Assembly: GCA_026770025.1 (NCBI GenBank)
Contig: JAMXDE010000024.1
Location: forward strand, 434,001-498,000
DNA from: Craspedostauros australis
Lineage: Eukaryota; Bacillariophyta; Bacillariophyceae; Mastogloiales; Achnanthaceae
Direction: 5' to 3'
Length of the DNA: 64,000 nucleotides
Below the pieces are notes generated by a model that saw nothing but the letters and a program-made list of their open reading frames with translations, made no database searches and was not told where the DNA came from. The translations under genes and the position numbers were made by a program. Positions 41,603-53,900 of this stretch are shown here, in pieces. Each line of letters opens with the position of its first letter. Position 1 is the stretch's first letter.

Positions 41603-42738
41603 ATGGCAATCCATTCCAAGGACTTCCCATTGCATCATGGTGAAGATCTGTTGTGTGTTCGAGTGTCCGTCTTGACCGTTCCCAGAAGAGCGAGGCGGTT
41701 GATGATCGCAGCTCGCTTGGCGTGCCGTACCATGCGCGTATTTGCTGGCCGATGATGATCAATAATGATCGATAGTGACAACTCCAAGGACGGGCATCGC
41801 CTCGGGATCGTGCTTGTGCTTGCGGGGATAGGCTGCGAAGGGCAACCGTGAAGGATAGTGGTATGTCCACCGCGTGCCTGTCCAACGTGTTCACTCTGTA
41901 CATACGAGTGTGAGCGTTGGTATTGGTCTTTGCGTTGACGTTTGCTCTGTTGCATATTGCGGCAGCGTCGACGATGCGGTCTGTGGCGCAGTCGGCAGCG
42001 TTGTCAATATCACCAAAACCCAGCGCTCGTCAGATGGTGCGGTGGACGGGTGGGCAGCGCCTTGGAGATGATTGATTGCTCATGCCAGCAGCACTCTGCT
42101 CGTCATGCCGCCACCCTGGGAACTCTCGTAATTGTGTGTACGAGTACGACTGAAGTGCCTCTGCTTCCACATTTTCAGAATGCTCGTGCTTGTCAAAGCA
42201 GTGACATGGAGAACTACTACACAACATGTCGATCGGGGCATCGGGAGAGCAACATCAACTCTCACAGCCATCATCATCATGTGTCAATACGGTTGTAACA
42301 TTCTCGGCCGCCCTTGTACTCGTACTGTTGCATGTACTCGTGCATTTGGTGCTAGTGATTTTCTTTACGTGTAATATTGGTAAGACTGCAATGCAGCCTT
42401 TCATTTCGGAGGGCCATGCATTGGTACTGACATAAGTATCGTTGCGCAACTCATCAGAACCACCATATGTTCTGAAGGATGCATGCATGGATGTATGCAT
42501 AGATTGGAAACACCAAACCCCTTTTCGGTGTGCTTCTTTGGTTGGCGTCGGCAATGAACGACGCCTTCGTGAGGCATGTGGCATTTGCCGTCTTGGTCTG
42601 GCTGCCTGGTTGTTGCTTCACGGCACAATGCCCGCAGTTCCCCCGTCGTTGTTGTGATTCGTAGCCGCCGTTGGGTCCAATTTTTGGCCGTGTTCTTTTG
42701 CGGGGTTTGGGTTTGCTTGAAGCATGTTGCTCACGTGC

Positions 42739-45700
42739 TTATCTTTCATTCTTCCCTTGTTTGAGGTGCCCAGGTTCTTGGTTGAGCGAATCGTACGGGT
42801 GCGATGCCTCATCTTTTACTGGTCCGTCCAAGAGCGCGGCGTGCTCACCTTGTTTTGCAACTTGATAACAACCCTGACTCAATGCTACCATCTGGTTCTT
42901 CAGGATGGTGGACTTGTCCACCACGAAAGGAACGTATGGGAATTCTCCGAGTTGGTAGTCCCAAGCAACTGTCTCTTGCGCACCTGCAACAGTGAAGATC
43001 CGGTCTTCGCCAAAGAGAGGGTCCAGTCCCGGGCTCGTCGTTGCGACGGCATTATTCAGGTACTCTCCCATGTCTGGACTTGTGCCATTTGCGTAATCTT
43101 TGGCTTTGATACAGATCGTTCGCAAGCTGTGGCGTTTCTTGTGTGACTCGGTTGTCAGCGACTCCACAAGGAAAGTGACATACACGTCTGCGAGGTCGCT
43201 CTTGCCTTCTGCGATGCTGATGAATGGCAGGCGGAAAGCATCTTTCACGACGCCTCTGGTTGTGTGTTGAGATGTGCGGGCGGGACCAGAGAGTCGCTTT
43301 TCGAGCCTTCGGAGCTTGCTGTGGATGCGGAGTAGGTCCTCATCGGCCAATATTGAATGGTTGGACTCCAGTGTCTGTTGGATCGCGTCTGAACCAACTC
43401 CATACAGCGGAGTTACTTGCAAGTTTCCACCTTCATCAAACTGACTTTGGTTCATGTTGCGAAATGCACCGCTCCCCGTTTCTGCAGCAGCCTTGAGGCG
43501 TTCCTTGTCTGCATCTGTCGTGACGGAAGTCATCATGGACTTGTGGAAGTAGACTCCTGGAATGTGCGGCCCTTCCAAGAGAAAGACGGCGTGGGCACCC
43601 TTGAGAGACCAAAATTGATCGCAGATAATTTTCATCACAGGTTTCGGGCCTGCAGTCGTTTCGCATGTGTAGGAGGAAGGTGGCGCAGCAGCTGCACCAG
43701 CCATGTCATCTTCCTCGATAGTCTCGGTGACGGCCATTCCAACCTTGCCCAGAGCAGCCATGATGTCTGCCTCCTGTTGGACAGTTGTGCCATGATCGTA
43801 GTTCTCGGCAGGAGCAGCAAGGACCCGCCCGTTCTTGTCCTTCTTCACAACCGCGGACGCGCCGACGGCAGCACCGACCAGCAACCCGGTGAGAGTCGCA
43901 AAGCTGGTCGAGGTTGTCCCCAGGAACGATTTGTCCTTCGGAACTTCTTCGCCGCCTTGGATGAGCCAAAGGCAAAGGAGCTGCATGGCATCACTGAGGT
44001 CGAATGGACTTGCATCCGGCTTGTTTTCGGATTGGCTTTGGAATGGCTTTGCAGTCAACAAGCCAAAACGGGAGACCAACATCCCCATGATGGTTCTCTC
44101 ATTGTTATCCTCCATGACACGTTCGAGGGTGATCCCGTAATCCATGTTGTCCACGTGAATATCTTTGAGGCCTTGTAGGAAGGGTGTATTCTGTTGGAAA
44201 AGGAGAACTGCGATCGCTCGATGTGCTGTGAGCCGTGCGAAGGGCGACTCCCTTGACAACCAAAACATGCCGTTGCTTTCCATGAATCTGACGAAGGTAC
44301 GGGAAAGAAGGTCACTCTGCTCTTGTGCATGAGCATTGCCCTTCTTGTTGGTATTCTTGTTGTTGTCTTGAATCCGGTTGGCGCAATCCATGTAGATCGA
44401 GGTCATCCGCGCGTTGGAATCTACTACTGCCTTGAGCAGAGGGAACTGCTGAAGCTCGCCATACTGTGGTATGATGCTGGCGTCTCTGCGTTTTGTGTAT
44501 CCTTGGCGAAGAATGTCGTAGACTTCCTCAGGTTCGACCTTCGCGGTGGGTGTCAAGTGGATGAAGTTTTCAGGTGAAGATCCTACGATTGCGTGCGAAG
44601 CACCGGTGCCCGCGATCGAGAAGAGGACGTTGACGGTGAGCGTTTCCAAAGGATTTTTCAAAGCCTCCACCTTGAGCAATGCTGGGGTTGTGGCAGTGCC
44701 AACCGAGTTGTCTTGGCAAGAAAGTCCACTATCGGGGCATCCATGCATGATGAATGTTCCCAACATTCGCCCAAAATCAGCGTAGTCCTGGATGACGGCC
44801 TTAGCGAGGTTTGGGCGGTTACCTGCTTCGTCGATCGCAAGGACAACGTGGAGGGTCTCCATGTCATATCTACCATTACCCTTGCGGCTGGCGTCCAGAT
44901 CCTGTATGAATTTGGTGAGCCTTTTGTATTCGGGTCGATCCTCCCAATTCCCTATGATGGCAAAGGCGAGGGACCACAAAGAATATGTGCGTCGGAACCG
45001 TTTCCTGATAGTATCCCGATCCTCGGCGTTGGAGTTGCCCTTGAGGCCTACGTGGTCATCAGTGATCAGCGTCACATCCCAGTCGAAGGTTCTCACGATG
45101 GTGAAAAGAGCGTTTCTGGTGTATGCGCTCGCCGCGAGCTCCACGGTTTTCCCGCTACCGCTTTCCTGGTAGTACACATGAACCCGATTGTCCGTTGTGG
45201 TGGCTGGTACAGCGTGTTTTTGGACGAAGACGGTTGGAGGACTCTCTTGGTCGAGTCCCCCATGTCGAAAGCTGGGGTTGCCGATGTAGTGTGCGTAGCC
45301 AGTACCATCTGGGGCGTTGCTTTTCGAGGTGTATTTCAGACCGTGAAAGTCATCGATTTCATTGCCGCGGATCTTCGACAACATTTTGAGAATTGATTGG
45401 CGCGGCTCAGCGGGATCGATGAGTTTGCTATCGCCGTTGGGGTTCCGCGCAACGGAGACGATTTGCTCGGGGATTGCTTTATTGACACGAAGGAAGGCCA
45501 AGAGCCACTTTGCCACCGAGGTATCCTCGCCTTTCTTATGGTCGTAGTTCTCAACATCCTTGTACAGTTGTGGAGCGTCGTGGCCCTTGCGCACCTGTGT
45601 CAAAATGTATTGGGGACAGCCCTCCACATGTGTTTGCGCGTAGGAGACCTCTCCCAAGTTCGACATGTTGACCCAGAAATGCTCCCTGTACCGACCCCAA

Positions 45701-45756
45701 CCACGGCCTTCAATGAATTTACGATCTTCATCCGTCGGCTGTGGAATGTCGCTCAT
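42739..45756 (-). CDS. Large P-loop NTPase family protein (member B)
   Basis: A 1005-residue product starting MSDIPQPTDEDRK with no targeting signal. The P-loop is YYQESGSGKTVELAAS with Lys203-Thr204. A Walker B-like HVVLAIDEAGNRPNLAKAV follows. Next is NVLFSIAGTGASHAIVGSS, a possible sensor region, and FIHLTPTAKVEPEEVYDIL. The middle part contains LMQ-type helices (DAMQLLCLWLIQGG) and a glycine/alanine-rich hydrophobic stretch (LLVGAAVGASAVV) that could be a membrane-touching helix. The first Gly of a standard Walker A is replaced by Gln. The C-terminal part (RTICIKAKDYANG, GEDRIFTVAGAQE) is shared with A and C. It has no intron. Similarity in design to Crinkler/RHS NTPases is suggestive only. 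Its near-twin is gene C, 8.2 kb downstream. Confidence 0.8.
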   Translation of the reverse strand: MSDIPQPTDEDRKFIEGRGWGRYREHFWVNMSNLGEVSYAQTHVEGCPQYILTQVRKGHDAPQLYKDVENYDHKKGEDTSVAKWLLAFLRVNKAIPEQIVSVARNPNGDSKLIDPAEPRQSILKMLSKIRGNEIDDFHGLKYTSKSNAPDGTGYAHYIGNPSFRHGGLDQESPPTVFVQKHAVPATTTDNRVHVYYQESGSGKTVELAASAYTRNALFTIVRTFDWDVTLITDDHVGLKGNSNAEDRDTIRKRFRRTYSLWSLAFAIIGNWEDRPEYKRLTKFIQDLDASRKGNGRYDMETLHVVLAIDEAGNRPNLAKAVIQDYADFGRMLGTFIMHGCPDSGLSCQDNSVGTATTPALLKVEALKNPLETLTVNVLFSIAGTGASHAIVGSSPENFIHLTPTAKVEPEEVYDILRQGYTKRRDASIIPQYGELQQFPLLKAVVDSNARMTSIYMDCANRIQDNNKNTNKKGNAHAQEQSDLLSRTFVRFMESNGMFWLSRESPFARLTAHRAIAVLLFQQNTPFLQGLKDIHVDNMDYGITLERVMEDNNERTIMGMLVSRFGLLTAKPFQSQSENKPDASPFDLSDAMQLLCLWLIQGGEEVPKDKSFLGTTSTSFATLTGLLVGAAVGASAVVKKDKNGRVLAAPAENYDHGTTVQQEADIMAALGKVGMAVTETIEEDDMAGAAAAPPSSYTCETTAGPKPVMKIICDQFWSLKGAHAVFLLEGPHIPGVYFHKSMMTSVTTDADKERLKAAAETGSGAFRNMNQSQFDEGGNLQVTPLYGVGSDAIQQTLESNHSILADEDLLRIHSKLRRLEKRLSGPARTSQHTTRGVVKDAFRLPFISIAEGKSDLADVYVTFLVESLTTESHKKRHSLRTICIKAKDYANGTSPDMGEYLNNAVATTSPGLDPLFGEDRIFTVAGAQETVAWDYQLGEFPYVPFVVDKSTILKNQMVALSQGCYQVAKQGEHAALLDGPVKDEASHPYDSLNQEPGHLKQGKNER

Positions 45757-48236
45757 CTTGCTGTTGATACCCGTTCGGTGAAAGTGATTGGAGGCGAAGA
45801 GGTGATAGCAAGAAGAAGTGGGGTTCTGGTGTGAGTGTTGTTGTAGTTGTTGATGTCATCGATAGCAACAACAATGTTTGATTCTGCTCACCTTGTCCTG
45901 TCTTGTCTTGTCTTGTTCTGCCTTCGTGAGGACTCCAGTCAGGCTCCGTTCAGCTTTGAAGGTGTGGCTGATTTTGATGATTGATTGTTGTGAGTATGTC
46001 GACGTCGATGTTGTTGATTATGATGATGATTATGATGGCTGTGCTCTCTTGGATGTGTTTGCGAGTGTGGAGCGAGGAAAGTCTCGAGAGAGTGTTTGAC
46101 AGGCACGCTCACACCAACAGCTTGTTGTTCTTGGTCTCCTCAACTTCATGTCTGTTCGAATCTGTTTGTACTTCTCTGTGTTGTGCTGACCGCACAGATC
46201 AGGCTAAGAGAACACTCAGGTTTTGTTGCGCTGTCTCCTTCTTCAGCGGTATCTTCCCTACTTGTTGTGATGGTGGTGGCAATCCCTTGTCCATTTTTGA
46301 CATCGTGGATTTGGGGTTTTGGAGTGCTTTGATGTGGACAGAAATTGACACACGACGATGACCGTTTCGAATGGCGCCAAAACAAGTTTTGAGGTCATGT
46401 GTGTCACAGTCTGGCCTTTGTCCGTCTGTGTGGGTAGAGACTGAACATTTCTGGTGCCGTACGAACAGACCCAAAAAATTGGCGATTATTGGCTACAGAT
46501 ATTGGATCCATTTTTCCTGATCTCAGACTTGAATCTGTAGACACTCAATCGAACATCTCTTTGAATCTGCGTAAACCTAAGAGCCAGGGATATCCAGGCA
46601 AGTAATAACATACCATGTTGTTACCACTACATTGTTGATCTTGATGTGTTTGTTGACCCCCTTGGTGTAGTTTTGCCTGCAGACGATGGACGGACCGGGG
46701 TTTCATTGTATATGTTTGGCTACACAAAGGATTCTACAGGAGTCCGGTAGGATCTTGCCTCGTTATTCTAGAAATTCGACTCTCCATCTTTGAAGTCTCC
46801 GGACTCAGCGGTCTTTGGCTCAATCTGCACAATGGATATCATTTCAGAATCCCATCGCCGAGGTGGTCACAACCATGTGGTCTATTTTGTGTTTGAGTGC
46901 GATGGTGTGTTGGTATGCTTGCTTTTAGTGCTCCTTTGCCAGACGGAGTGATATCTGACCACTCGGATCACCAATTTCGGCGGCAAGTTTGGAGAATAGT
47001 TGAAGTTCAATAAGGGACAGACTACCACTACTACACGGTGTCTTCCGCCGATGCCTGGAATCTTTGTTTTTGGTGTGAAACCGTCTGACTTGATCGACTG
47101 CAAACCTCTTCTCCCCCTTTCTCTCCTTCCATTCACGAATCATTGCTGACTCAATTCCATGATCAACTTGTTTCCAGTTGCCTTGGGAGCTACGTGCTCC
47201 TCAGATCCTTTCAATCGCAACATGCCTCAATTCCCTCCATGACTATGACCACTACATTGTTGTCGTGGTCATGGCATGCATATCTAATCTGCTTCAACTC
47301 AAGCAGGGAATCCGAGGGTGAATTCTAACCACATACACTGCTGCATCGTCAACTCAGCTTCAATCGAATGCTGTTATCTCGTTATTCTACACAGCGAAAT
47401 CACACGAGTCCTTCAAGAGAGATCAAGTCTTTCAGGACAATGGTGATGAGCTGGTGTAGTGAAGACACTGATTGGGTTGAGTGACTTCTGATACTATGTT
47501 ATCTTCATTGAGTTGTATCTTGTGTTGCTGTCTTCAAGGTCAGCTCTTGGTCATTGCACCTCTGCAATCTTGTTCTGATGTGGAGATGACCATGATGTGG
47601 CGATGATGTCTTCTGTGTCGACGTCACTCATCACCGTTCCATGGCTCTGTCAAATCCACATTCCGTCGATGATGCTTGAGGCTGTCAGAGGTGTTGTCAC
47701 TTCAGGTTTAGTTGGGAAGTATATCAGGCCAAATTGGACACCACATGTTTGCCGGGTGGTGGCCAGACCGAATCTCTGATGTTCTCCCTAATGTGTCCCT
47801 TATGCCGAATATCATGTGTCTGAGGAAAGCATCGTTTCAGCACATACCGGGACAGACTAATCAGAAAACGAATCAGGTGAATGAAGCGTTGTGCTAATAA
47901 ATGCTGAGCTGTTACGATCTACACTGCGATGCAACAGCTCATGGAGATGGCAGAGAGCAAAGTTCAATGTCTGTCCTCAAAACACTGAACCATGTGAATC
48001 AGTGCAGAGCCGTGTCTACTGTGTGACATCGTTTCTTCATCCCACTGCAACACCTAACTAACTCATAATGACACAAACCAAGATTAGCACAAAAGCACTA
48101 CTCTGCTCATCGTTACAGTAACACATCTTCTAACAAGTGCACTCCTCTTGAACTGCATTGGACGGCTATCCCGAAACCGACAGTTCACAAGGACTTTCTC
48201 ACCGAATCGTGTCACCAACAGAACACGAATTCCAAC
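45757..48236. other. Upstream region of gene B and spacer between duplicated units
   Basis: 45,757-46,980 belongs to the duplicated unit and is very similar to 53,980-55,248, including a GATGATTATGATG-rich run near 46,015. Frames there (for example 45,981-46,361) are conserved between copies only because the DNA is; they lack domains. 46,981-48,236 is unique in the window and shows no gene. Confidence 0.4.
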
Positions 48237-48593
48237 TCTCTTGATCACGATTGATGTCCTGTTCTGTTGTGTGTTGTTGAAGTCTTGTTTTGTGTCTGGC
48301 TGTTTGCGAATTGCTGTTGAATTGTCTGTTTGTTGGAAATCGAAGCAGTCTGCCTCAATCCCGTTCTGTCGTTTGGAAAAGCAAGACAGGTTCGAATCAC
48401 GTTACTTTCCAACACAATCAGTGACATCGGGGTATTCGGTAAATGTGTCCATATATAGTATATGCTTCATCGTGACATCATGTAAGAATGGAAATGATCG
48501 TGTATGGAGCGCATTCTTACCAATAAATGACAAAGTGATATTAATTACCGCTACTTCTGGTCTGACAAAAACAGACAGATCCAAACAAGATCA
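48237..48593 (+). repeat. Dispersed repeat, copy 2, abutting the second duplicated unit
   Basis: Same sequence family as 30,212-30,566. Its right end (CCAAACAAGATCA) overlaps the first bases of duplication copy 2 (48,584), so it sits exactly at the junction. The corresponding left flank of copy 1 lacks it. Confidence 0.8.
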
Positions 48594-48724
48594 CAAACCG
48601 ACACAAATGAAGATACGCTGGGTGCGAACAAGAGAGGACGGACAGGAACACACCCACCCATCAACCATCAGTCATCATCGATCATCAACCACCATCCGAA
48701 TGATGGGACATTCGCGGCAACACC

Positions 48725-50935
48725 AACGATGGCATTGATCAACACGCCATGCCTGGTTGGTAGCGAGATCTCGGAAGGCACAGTCGTACTCGTGCAGGGT
48801 GGGTGGAAGATGACGGAGAGAAAGCAGTCACGACGGGCGCTTCTTGTCCACGAGAATAGAGGACAGAGGATAGAGGATACCCGCAGCAAGGTTGAACGCA
48901 TCGCGTAACAACGTGTGGAACAACAATGCGAAACGCATGGAGCATACTGCAGCTGATCTGCGCGATCGCCAGGAAGTTCTGCGCCGCTGATGGATGGATG
49001 GGCAACAGTGGACGTAGTTGATGTCGGCATTCCGTGTGACTTGATGTTCTCATCATTCGCCGCTGTCACAGTAACCCCATCAGCAGCATCAGCAGCATCA
49101 ACATCAGCATCAACAGCAGCAGGAGCAACGTCGGTAGCGATATCATGGGTGCGTGGATGAATTCCATGAAGGCATTCTATGAAGATATTCCATGGCAGCC
49201 CTGATTGTCGCCACTGCCTCCACAACGAACGGAGCAGCATCAGCGACATCGTGTAGAGCACAAGAAGTCACGCGTCGCCGACTCAGCTACCACATCCATC
49301 TACTCTACTCTATTCGACTCCATGATGAGCAGGCCACCTTCCCTCCAAGGACGGATCTGATCTTGACGATGAGTACCGCCGCGATCAATTCGCACATGAC
49401 CGTTGCATGCTGTTCGATGTGGAGTACCCGAATGCAAGTCGTGACTGAAACAGTAGTTGAGGAAGCTCTCTCGATGACGAAGCACGCAATAGCAATCCGC
49501 TCCATGGAGGATGCGACGTTCCACGGTTCATTCTCATCAACTAGCTGACGGGTGTGAATGAGACATGATGGGAATCCACTGATCCGAATGCCTCCTTCCA
49601 TCCCTCCATTCCGTTGTTGCTGCTGCAAATGGTGTTGTTGTTGTTATTGTTGGGCATCACTATCAAGGAGGACCGCGCCCGTTGTATCGTCTATTGCTCA
49701 TCGTCGATCATGATCAATCTCACCGCGAAGTCTGCTGCAGATTCTGCAGTCGCTGTTCATCCCTGTGAGTGAGCATATGCTCGTGCTTGTCCTCGTTGGC
49801 CCGATGACTATCCATTCCAAGGACTTCCCGTTGCATCATGTTGAAGATCTGTTGTGTGTTCGAGTGTCCGTCTTGACCGTTCCCAGAATAGTGAGGCAGT
49901 CGATGATCGCAGCTCGCTTGGCGTGCCGTACCATGCGCGTATTTGCTGGCCGATGATGATCAATAATGATCGATAGTGACAGCTCCAAGGACGGACATCG
50001 CCTCGGGATCGTGCTTGTGCTTGCGGGGGTAGGCTGCGAAGGGCAACCGTGAAGGATATTGGTATGTCCACTGCGTGCCTGTCCAACGTGTTCACTCTGT
50101 ACATCCGAGTGTGACCGTTGGTATTGGTCTTTGCGTTGGCGTTGGCTCTGTTGCATATTGCGACAGCGTCGACGATGCGGTCTGTGGCGCAGTCGGCAGC
50201 GTTGTCAATATCACCAACACCCAGCGCTCGTCAGATGGTGCGGTGGACGGGTGGGCAGCGCCTTGGAGATGATTGATTGCTCATGCCGGCAGTACTCTGC
50301 TCGTCATGCCGCCACCCTGGGAACTCTCGTAATTGTGTGTACGAGTACGACTGGAGTGCCTCTGCTTCCACATTTTCAGAATGCTCGTGCTTGTCAGATC
50401 AGCGACATGGAGAACTACTACACAACATATCGATCGGAGCATCGGGAGAGCAACATCAGCTCTCACAGCCATCATCATCAGGTGTCAATACGGTTGTAAC
50501 ATTCGTGGCCACCCTTGTACTCGTACTGTTGCACGTACGAGTGCATTTGGTGCTAGTGATTTTCTTTACGTGTAATATTGGTAAGACTGCAATGCAGCCT
50601 TTCATTTCGGAGGGCCATGCATTGGTACTGGCATAAGTATCGTTGCGCAACTCATCAGAACCACCAGATGTTCTGAAGGATGCATGCCTGGATGGATGCA
50701 TAGATTGGAAACACCGAACCCCTTTTCGGTGTGCTTCTTTGGTTGGCGTCGGCAATGAACGACGCCTTCGTGAGGCATGTGGCATTTGCCGTCTTGGTCT
50801 GGCTGCCTGGTTGTTGCTTCACGGCACAATGCCCGCAGTTCCCCCGTCGTTGTTGTGATTCGTAGCCGCCGTTGGGTCCAACTTTTTGGCCGTGTTCTTT
50901 TGCGGGGTTTGGGTTTGCTTGAAGCATGTTGCTCA
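48725..50935 (+). other. Possible decayed + strand coding sequence in copy 2
   Basis: Counterpart of 39,980-42,730. Some + frame segments are longer here, for example 49,192-49,548 (118 codons, open through ETVVEEALSMTKHAIAIRS), where copy 1 has a stop. Other segments carry new stops (TAA after KVERIA). Frames still change along the region, so it is at best a relic. No family recognised. Confidence 0.25.
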
Positions 50936-50940
50936 CGTGC

Positions 50941-53900
50941 TTATCTTTCATTCTTCCCTTGTTTGAGGTGCCCAGGTTCTTGCTTGAGCGAATCGTACGG
51001 GTACGATGCCTCATCTTTTACTGGTCCATCCAGGAGTGCGGCGTGCTCACCTTGTTTTGCAACTTGGTGATGACCCTGACTCAATGCCACCATCTGGTTC
51101 TTCAGGATGGTGGACTTGTCCACCACGAAAGGAACGTATGGGAATTCTCCGAGTTGGTAGTCCCAAGCAACTGTCTCTTGCGCACCTGCAACAGTGAAGA
51201 CCCGGTCTTCGCCAAAGAGAGGGTCCAGTCCCGGGATCGTCGTTGCGATGGCATTGTTCAGGTACTCTCCCATGTCTGGACTTGTGCCATTTGCGTAATC
51301 TTTGGCTTTGATACAGATCGTTCGCAAGCTGCATCTCTTCTTACCTGTTTCGTCGACCGGCGACTCCACAAGGAAAGTGACATACACGTCTGCGAGGTCG
51401 CTCTCGCCTTCTGCGATGCTGATGAATGGCAGGCGGAAAGCATTTTTCACGGCGCCTCTGGTTGTGTGTTGAGATGTGCGGGCGGGACCAGAGAGTCGCT
51501 TTTCGAGCCTTCGGAGCTTGCTGTGGATGCGGAGTAGGTCCTCATCGGCCAATATTGAATGGTTGGACTCCAGTGTCTGTTGGATCGCGTCTGAACCAAC
51601 TCTATACAGCCAAGTTACTTTTAAGTTTCCACCTTCATCAAACTGAACTTTGTTCATGTTGCGAAATGCACCGCTCCCCGTTTCTGCAGCAGCCTTGAGG
51701 CGTTCCTTGTCTGCGTCTGTCGTGACGGAAGTCATCATGGACTTGTGGAAGTAAACTCCTGGAATGTGCGGCCCTTCCAAGAGAAAGACGGCGTGGGCAC
51801 CCTTGAGAGACCAAAATTGATCGCCGATCATTTTCATCACAGGTTTCGGGCCTGCAGTCGTTTCGCATGTGTAGGAGGAGGAAGTTGGCGCAGCAGCCGC
51901 GCCAGCCGCAGCAGCTGCACCAGCCACGTCATCTTCCTCGATAGTCTCGGTGACGGCCATTCCAACCTTGCCCAGAGCAGCCATGATGTCTGCCTCCTGT
52001 TGGACAGTTGTGCCATGATCGTAGTTCTCGGCAGGAGCAGCAAGGACCCGCCCGTTCTTGTCCTTCTTCACAACGGCGGACGCGCCGACGGCAGCACCGA
52101 CCAGCAACCCGGTGAGAGTTGCAAAGCTGGTCGAGGTTGTCCCCAGGAACGATTTGTCCTTCGGAACTCCTGCGCCACCTTGGATGAGCCAAAGGCAAAG
52201 AAGCTGCATGGCATCGCTGAGGTCGAATGGACTTGCATCCGGCTTGTTTTCGGATTGGCTTTGGAATGGCTTTGCAGTCAACAAGCCAAAACGGGAGACC
52301 AACATCCCCATGATGGTTCTCTCATTGTCATCCTCCATGACACGTTCGAGGGTGATCCCGTAATCCATGTTGTCCACGTGAATATCTTTGAGACCTTGTA
52401 GGAAGGGTGTATTCTGTTGGAAAAGGAGAACTGCGATCGCTCGATGTGCTGTGAGCCGTGCGAAGGGCGACTCGCTTGACAACCAAAACATGCCGTTGCT
52501 TGCCATGAATCTGACGAAGGTATGGGAAAGAAGGTCACTCTGCTCTTGTGCATGAGCATTGCCCTTCTTGTTGGTATTCTTGTTGTTGTCTTGAATCCCG
52601 TTGGCGCAGTCCATGTAGATCGAGATCATCCGCGCGTTGGAATCTACCACTGCCTTGAGCAGAGGGAACTGCTGAAGCTCACCATACTGTGGTATGATGC
52701 TGGCGTCTCTGCGTTTTGTGTATCCTTGGCGAAGAATGTCGTAGACTTCCTCAGGTTCGACCTTCGCGGTGGGTGTCAAGTGGATGAAGTTTTCAGGTGG
52801 AGATCCTACGATTGCGTGCGAAGCACCGGTGCCCGCGATCGAGAAGAGGACGTTGACGGTGAGAGTTTCCAAAGGATTTTTCAAAGCCTCCACCTTGAGC
52901 AATGCTGGGGTTGTGGCAGTGCCAACCGAGTTGTCTTGGCGAGAAACTCCATTTCTGGGGCATCCATGCATGATGAAAGCCCCCAACATTCGCCCAAAAT
53001 CGGCGTAGTCCTGGATGACGGCCTTAGCGAGGTTTGGGCGGTTACCTGCTTCGTCGATCGCAACGACAACGTGGAGGGTCTCCATGTCATATCTACCATT
53101 ACCCTTGCGGCTGGCGTCCAGATCCTGTATGAATTTGATGAGCCTTTTGTATTCGGGTCGATCCTCCCAATTCTCTATGATGGCATAGGTGAGGGACCAC
53201 AAAGAAGATCTGCGTCGGTGCCGTTTCCTGATAGTATCCCGATCCTCGGCGTTGGAGTTGCCCTTGAGGCCTACGTGGTCATCAGTGATCAGCGTCACAT
53301 CCCAATCGAAGGTTGTCACGATGGTGAAAAGAGCGTTTCTGGTGTATGCGCTCGCCGCGAGCTCCACGGTTTTCCCGCTACCGCTTTCCTGGTAGTACAC
53401 ATGAACCCGATTGTCCGTTGTGGTGGCTGGTACAGCGTGTTTTTGGACGAAGACGGTTGGAGGACTCTCTTGGTTGAGTCCTCCATGTCGAAAGCTGGGC
53501 TTGCCGATGTAGTGTGCGTAGCCAGTACCATCTGGGGTGTTGCTTTCCGAGGTGTATTTCAGACCGCGAAAGTCATCGATTTGATTACCGCGGATCTTCG
53601 ACAACATCTTGAGAATTGATTGGCGCGGCTCAGCGGGATCGATGAGTTTGCTATCGCCGTTGGGGTTCCGCGCAACGGAGACGATTTGCTCGGGGATTGC
53701 TTTATTGACACGAAGGAAGGCCAAGAGCCACTTTGCCACCGAGGTATCCTCGTCCTTCTTATGGTCGTAGTTCTCAACATCCTTGTACAGTTGTGGAGCG
53801 TCGTGGCCCTTGCGCACCTGTGTCAAAATGTATTGGGGACAGCCCTCCAGATGTGTTTGCGCGTAGGAGACCTCTCCCAAGTTCGACATGTTGACCCAGA

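Larger units (their letters stand above)
39980..42730 (+). other. Possible decayed + strand coding sequence in copy 1
   Basis: Convergent to NTPase gene B. Short protein-like + strand segments appear in order but in changing frames with stops. Examples are MALINTPCLVGSEISEGTVV, KVERIAEQRVEQQCEAHGAY, ETVVEEALSMTKHTMAIRS and a Leu-rich membrane-like stretch with ITIKEDRARCIVY. In the segment around 40,725-40,800, differences between the two copies fall largely at third positions of the + frame (GAC/GAT, CAT/CAC, GGC/GGT, TCG/TCA). No family recognised. Confidence 0.25.
39837..46980 (+). repeat. Direct segmental duplication, copy 1 (about 7.1 kb)
   Basis: Starts at AACAAGATCACAAACCGAC and runs through NTPase gene B and its upstream region to CCAATTTCGG. 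Nearly every stretch has a match about 8.2-8.7 kb downstream in copy 2 (48,584-55,248). The offset change is explained mainly by the 528-bp insertion at 41,075, plus smaller indels. Similarity looks very high in the gene and lower toward both ends. Confidence 0.92.

Noticed and set aside
52522..53619. 365-codon + frame, with a shorter counterpart at 44,593-45,396
   Set aside because: Opposite the NTPase genes; conserved between copies only because the DNA is nearly identical, and the minus frame carries the P-loop and Walker B motifs.
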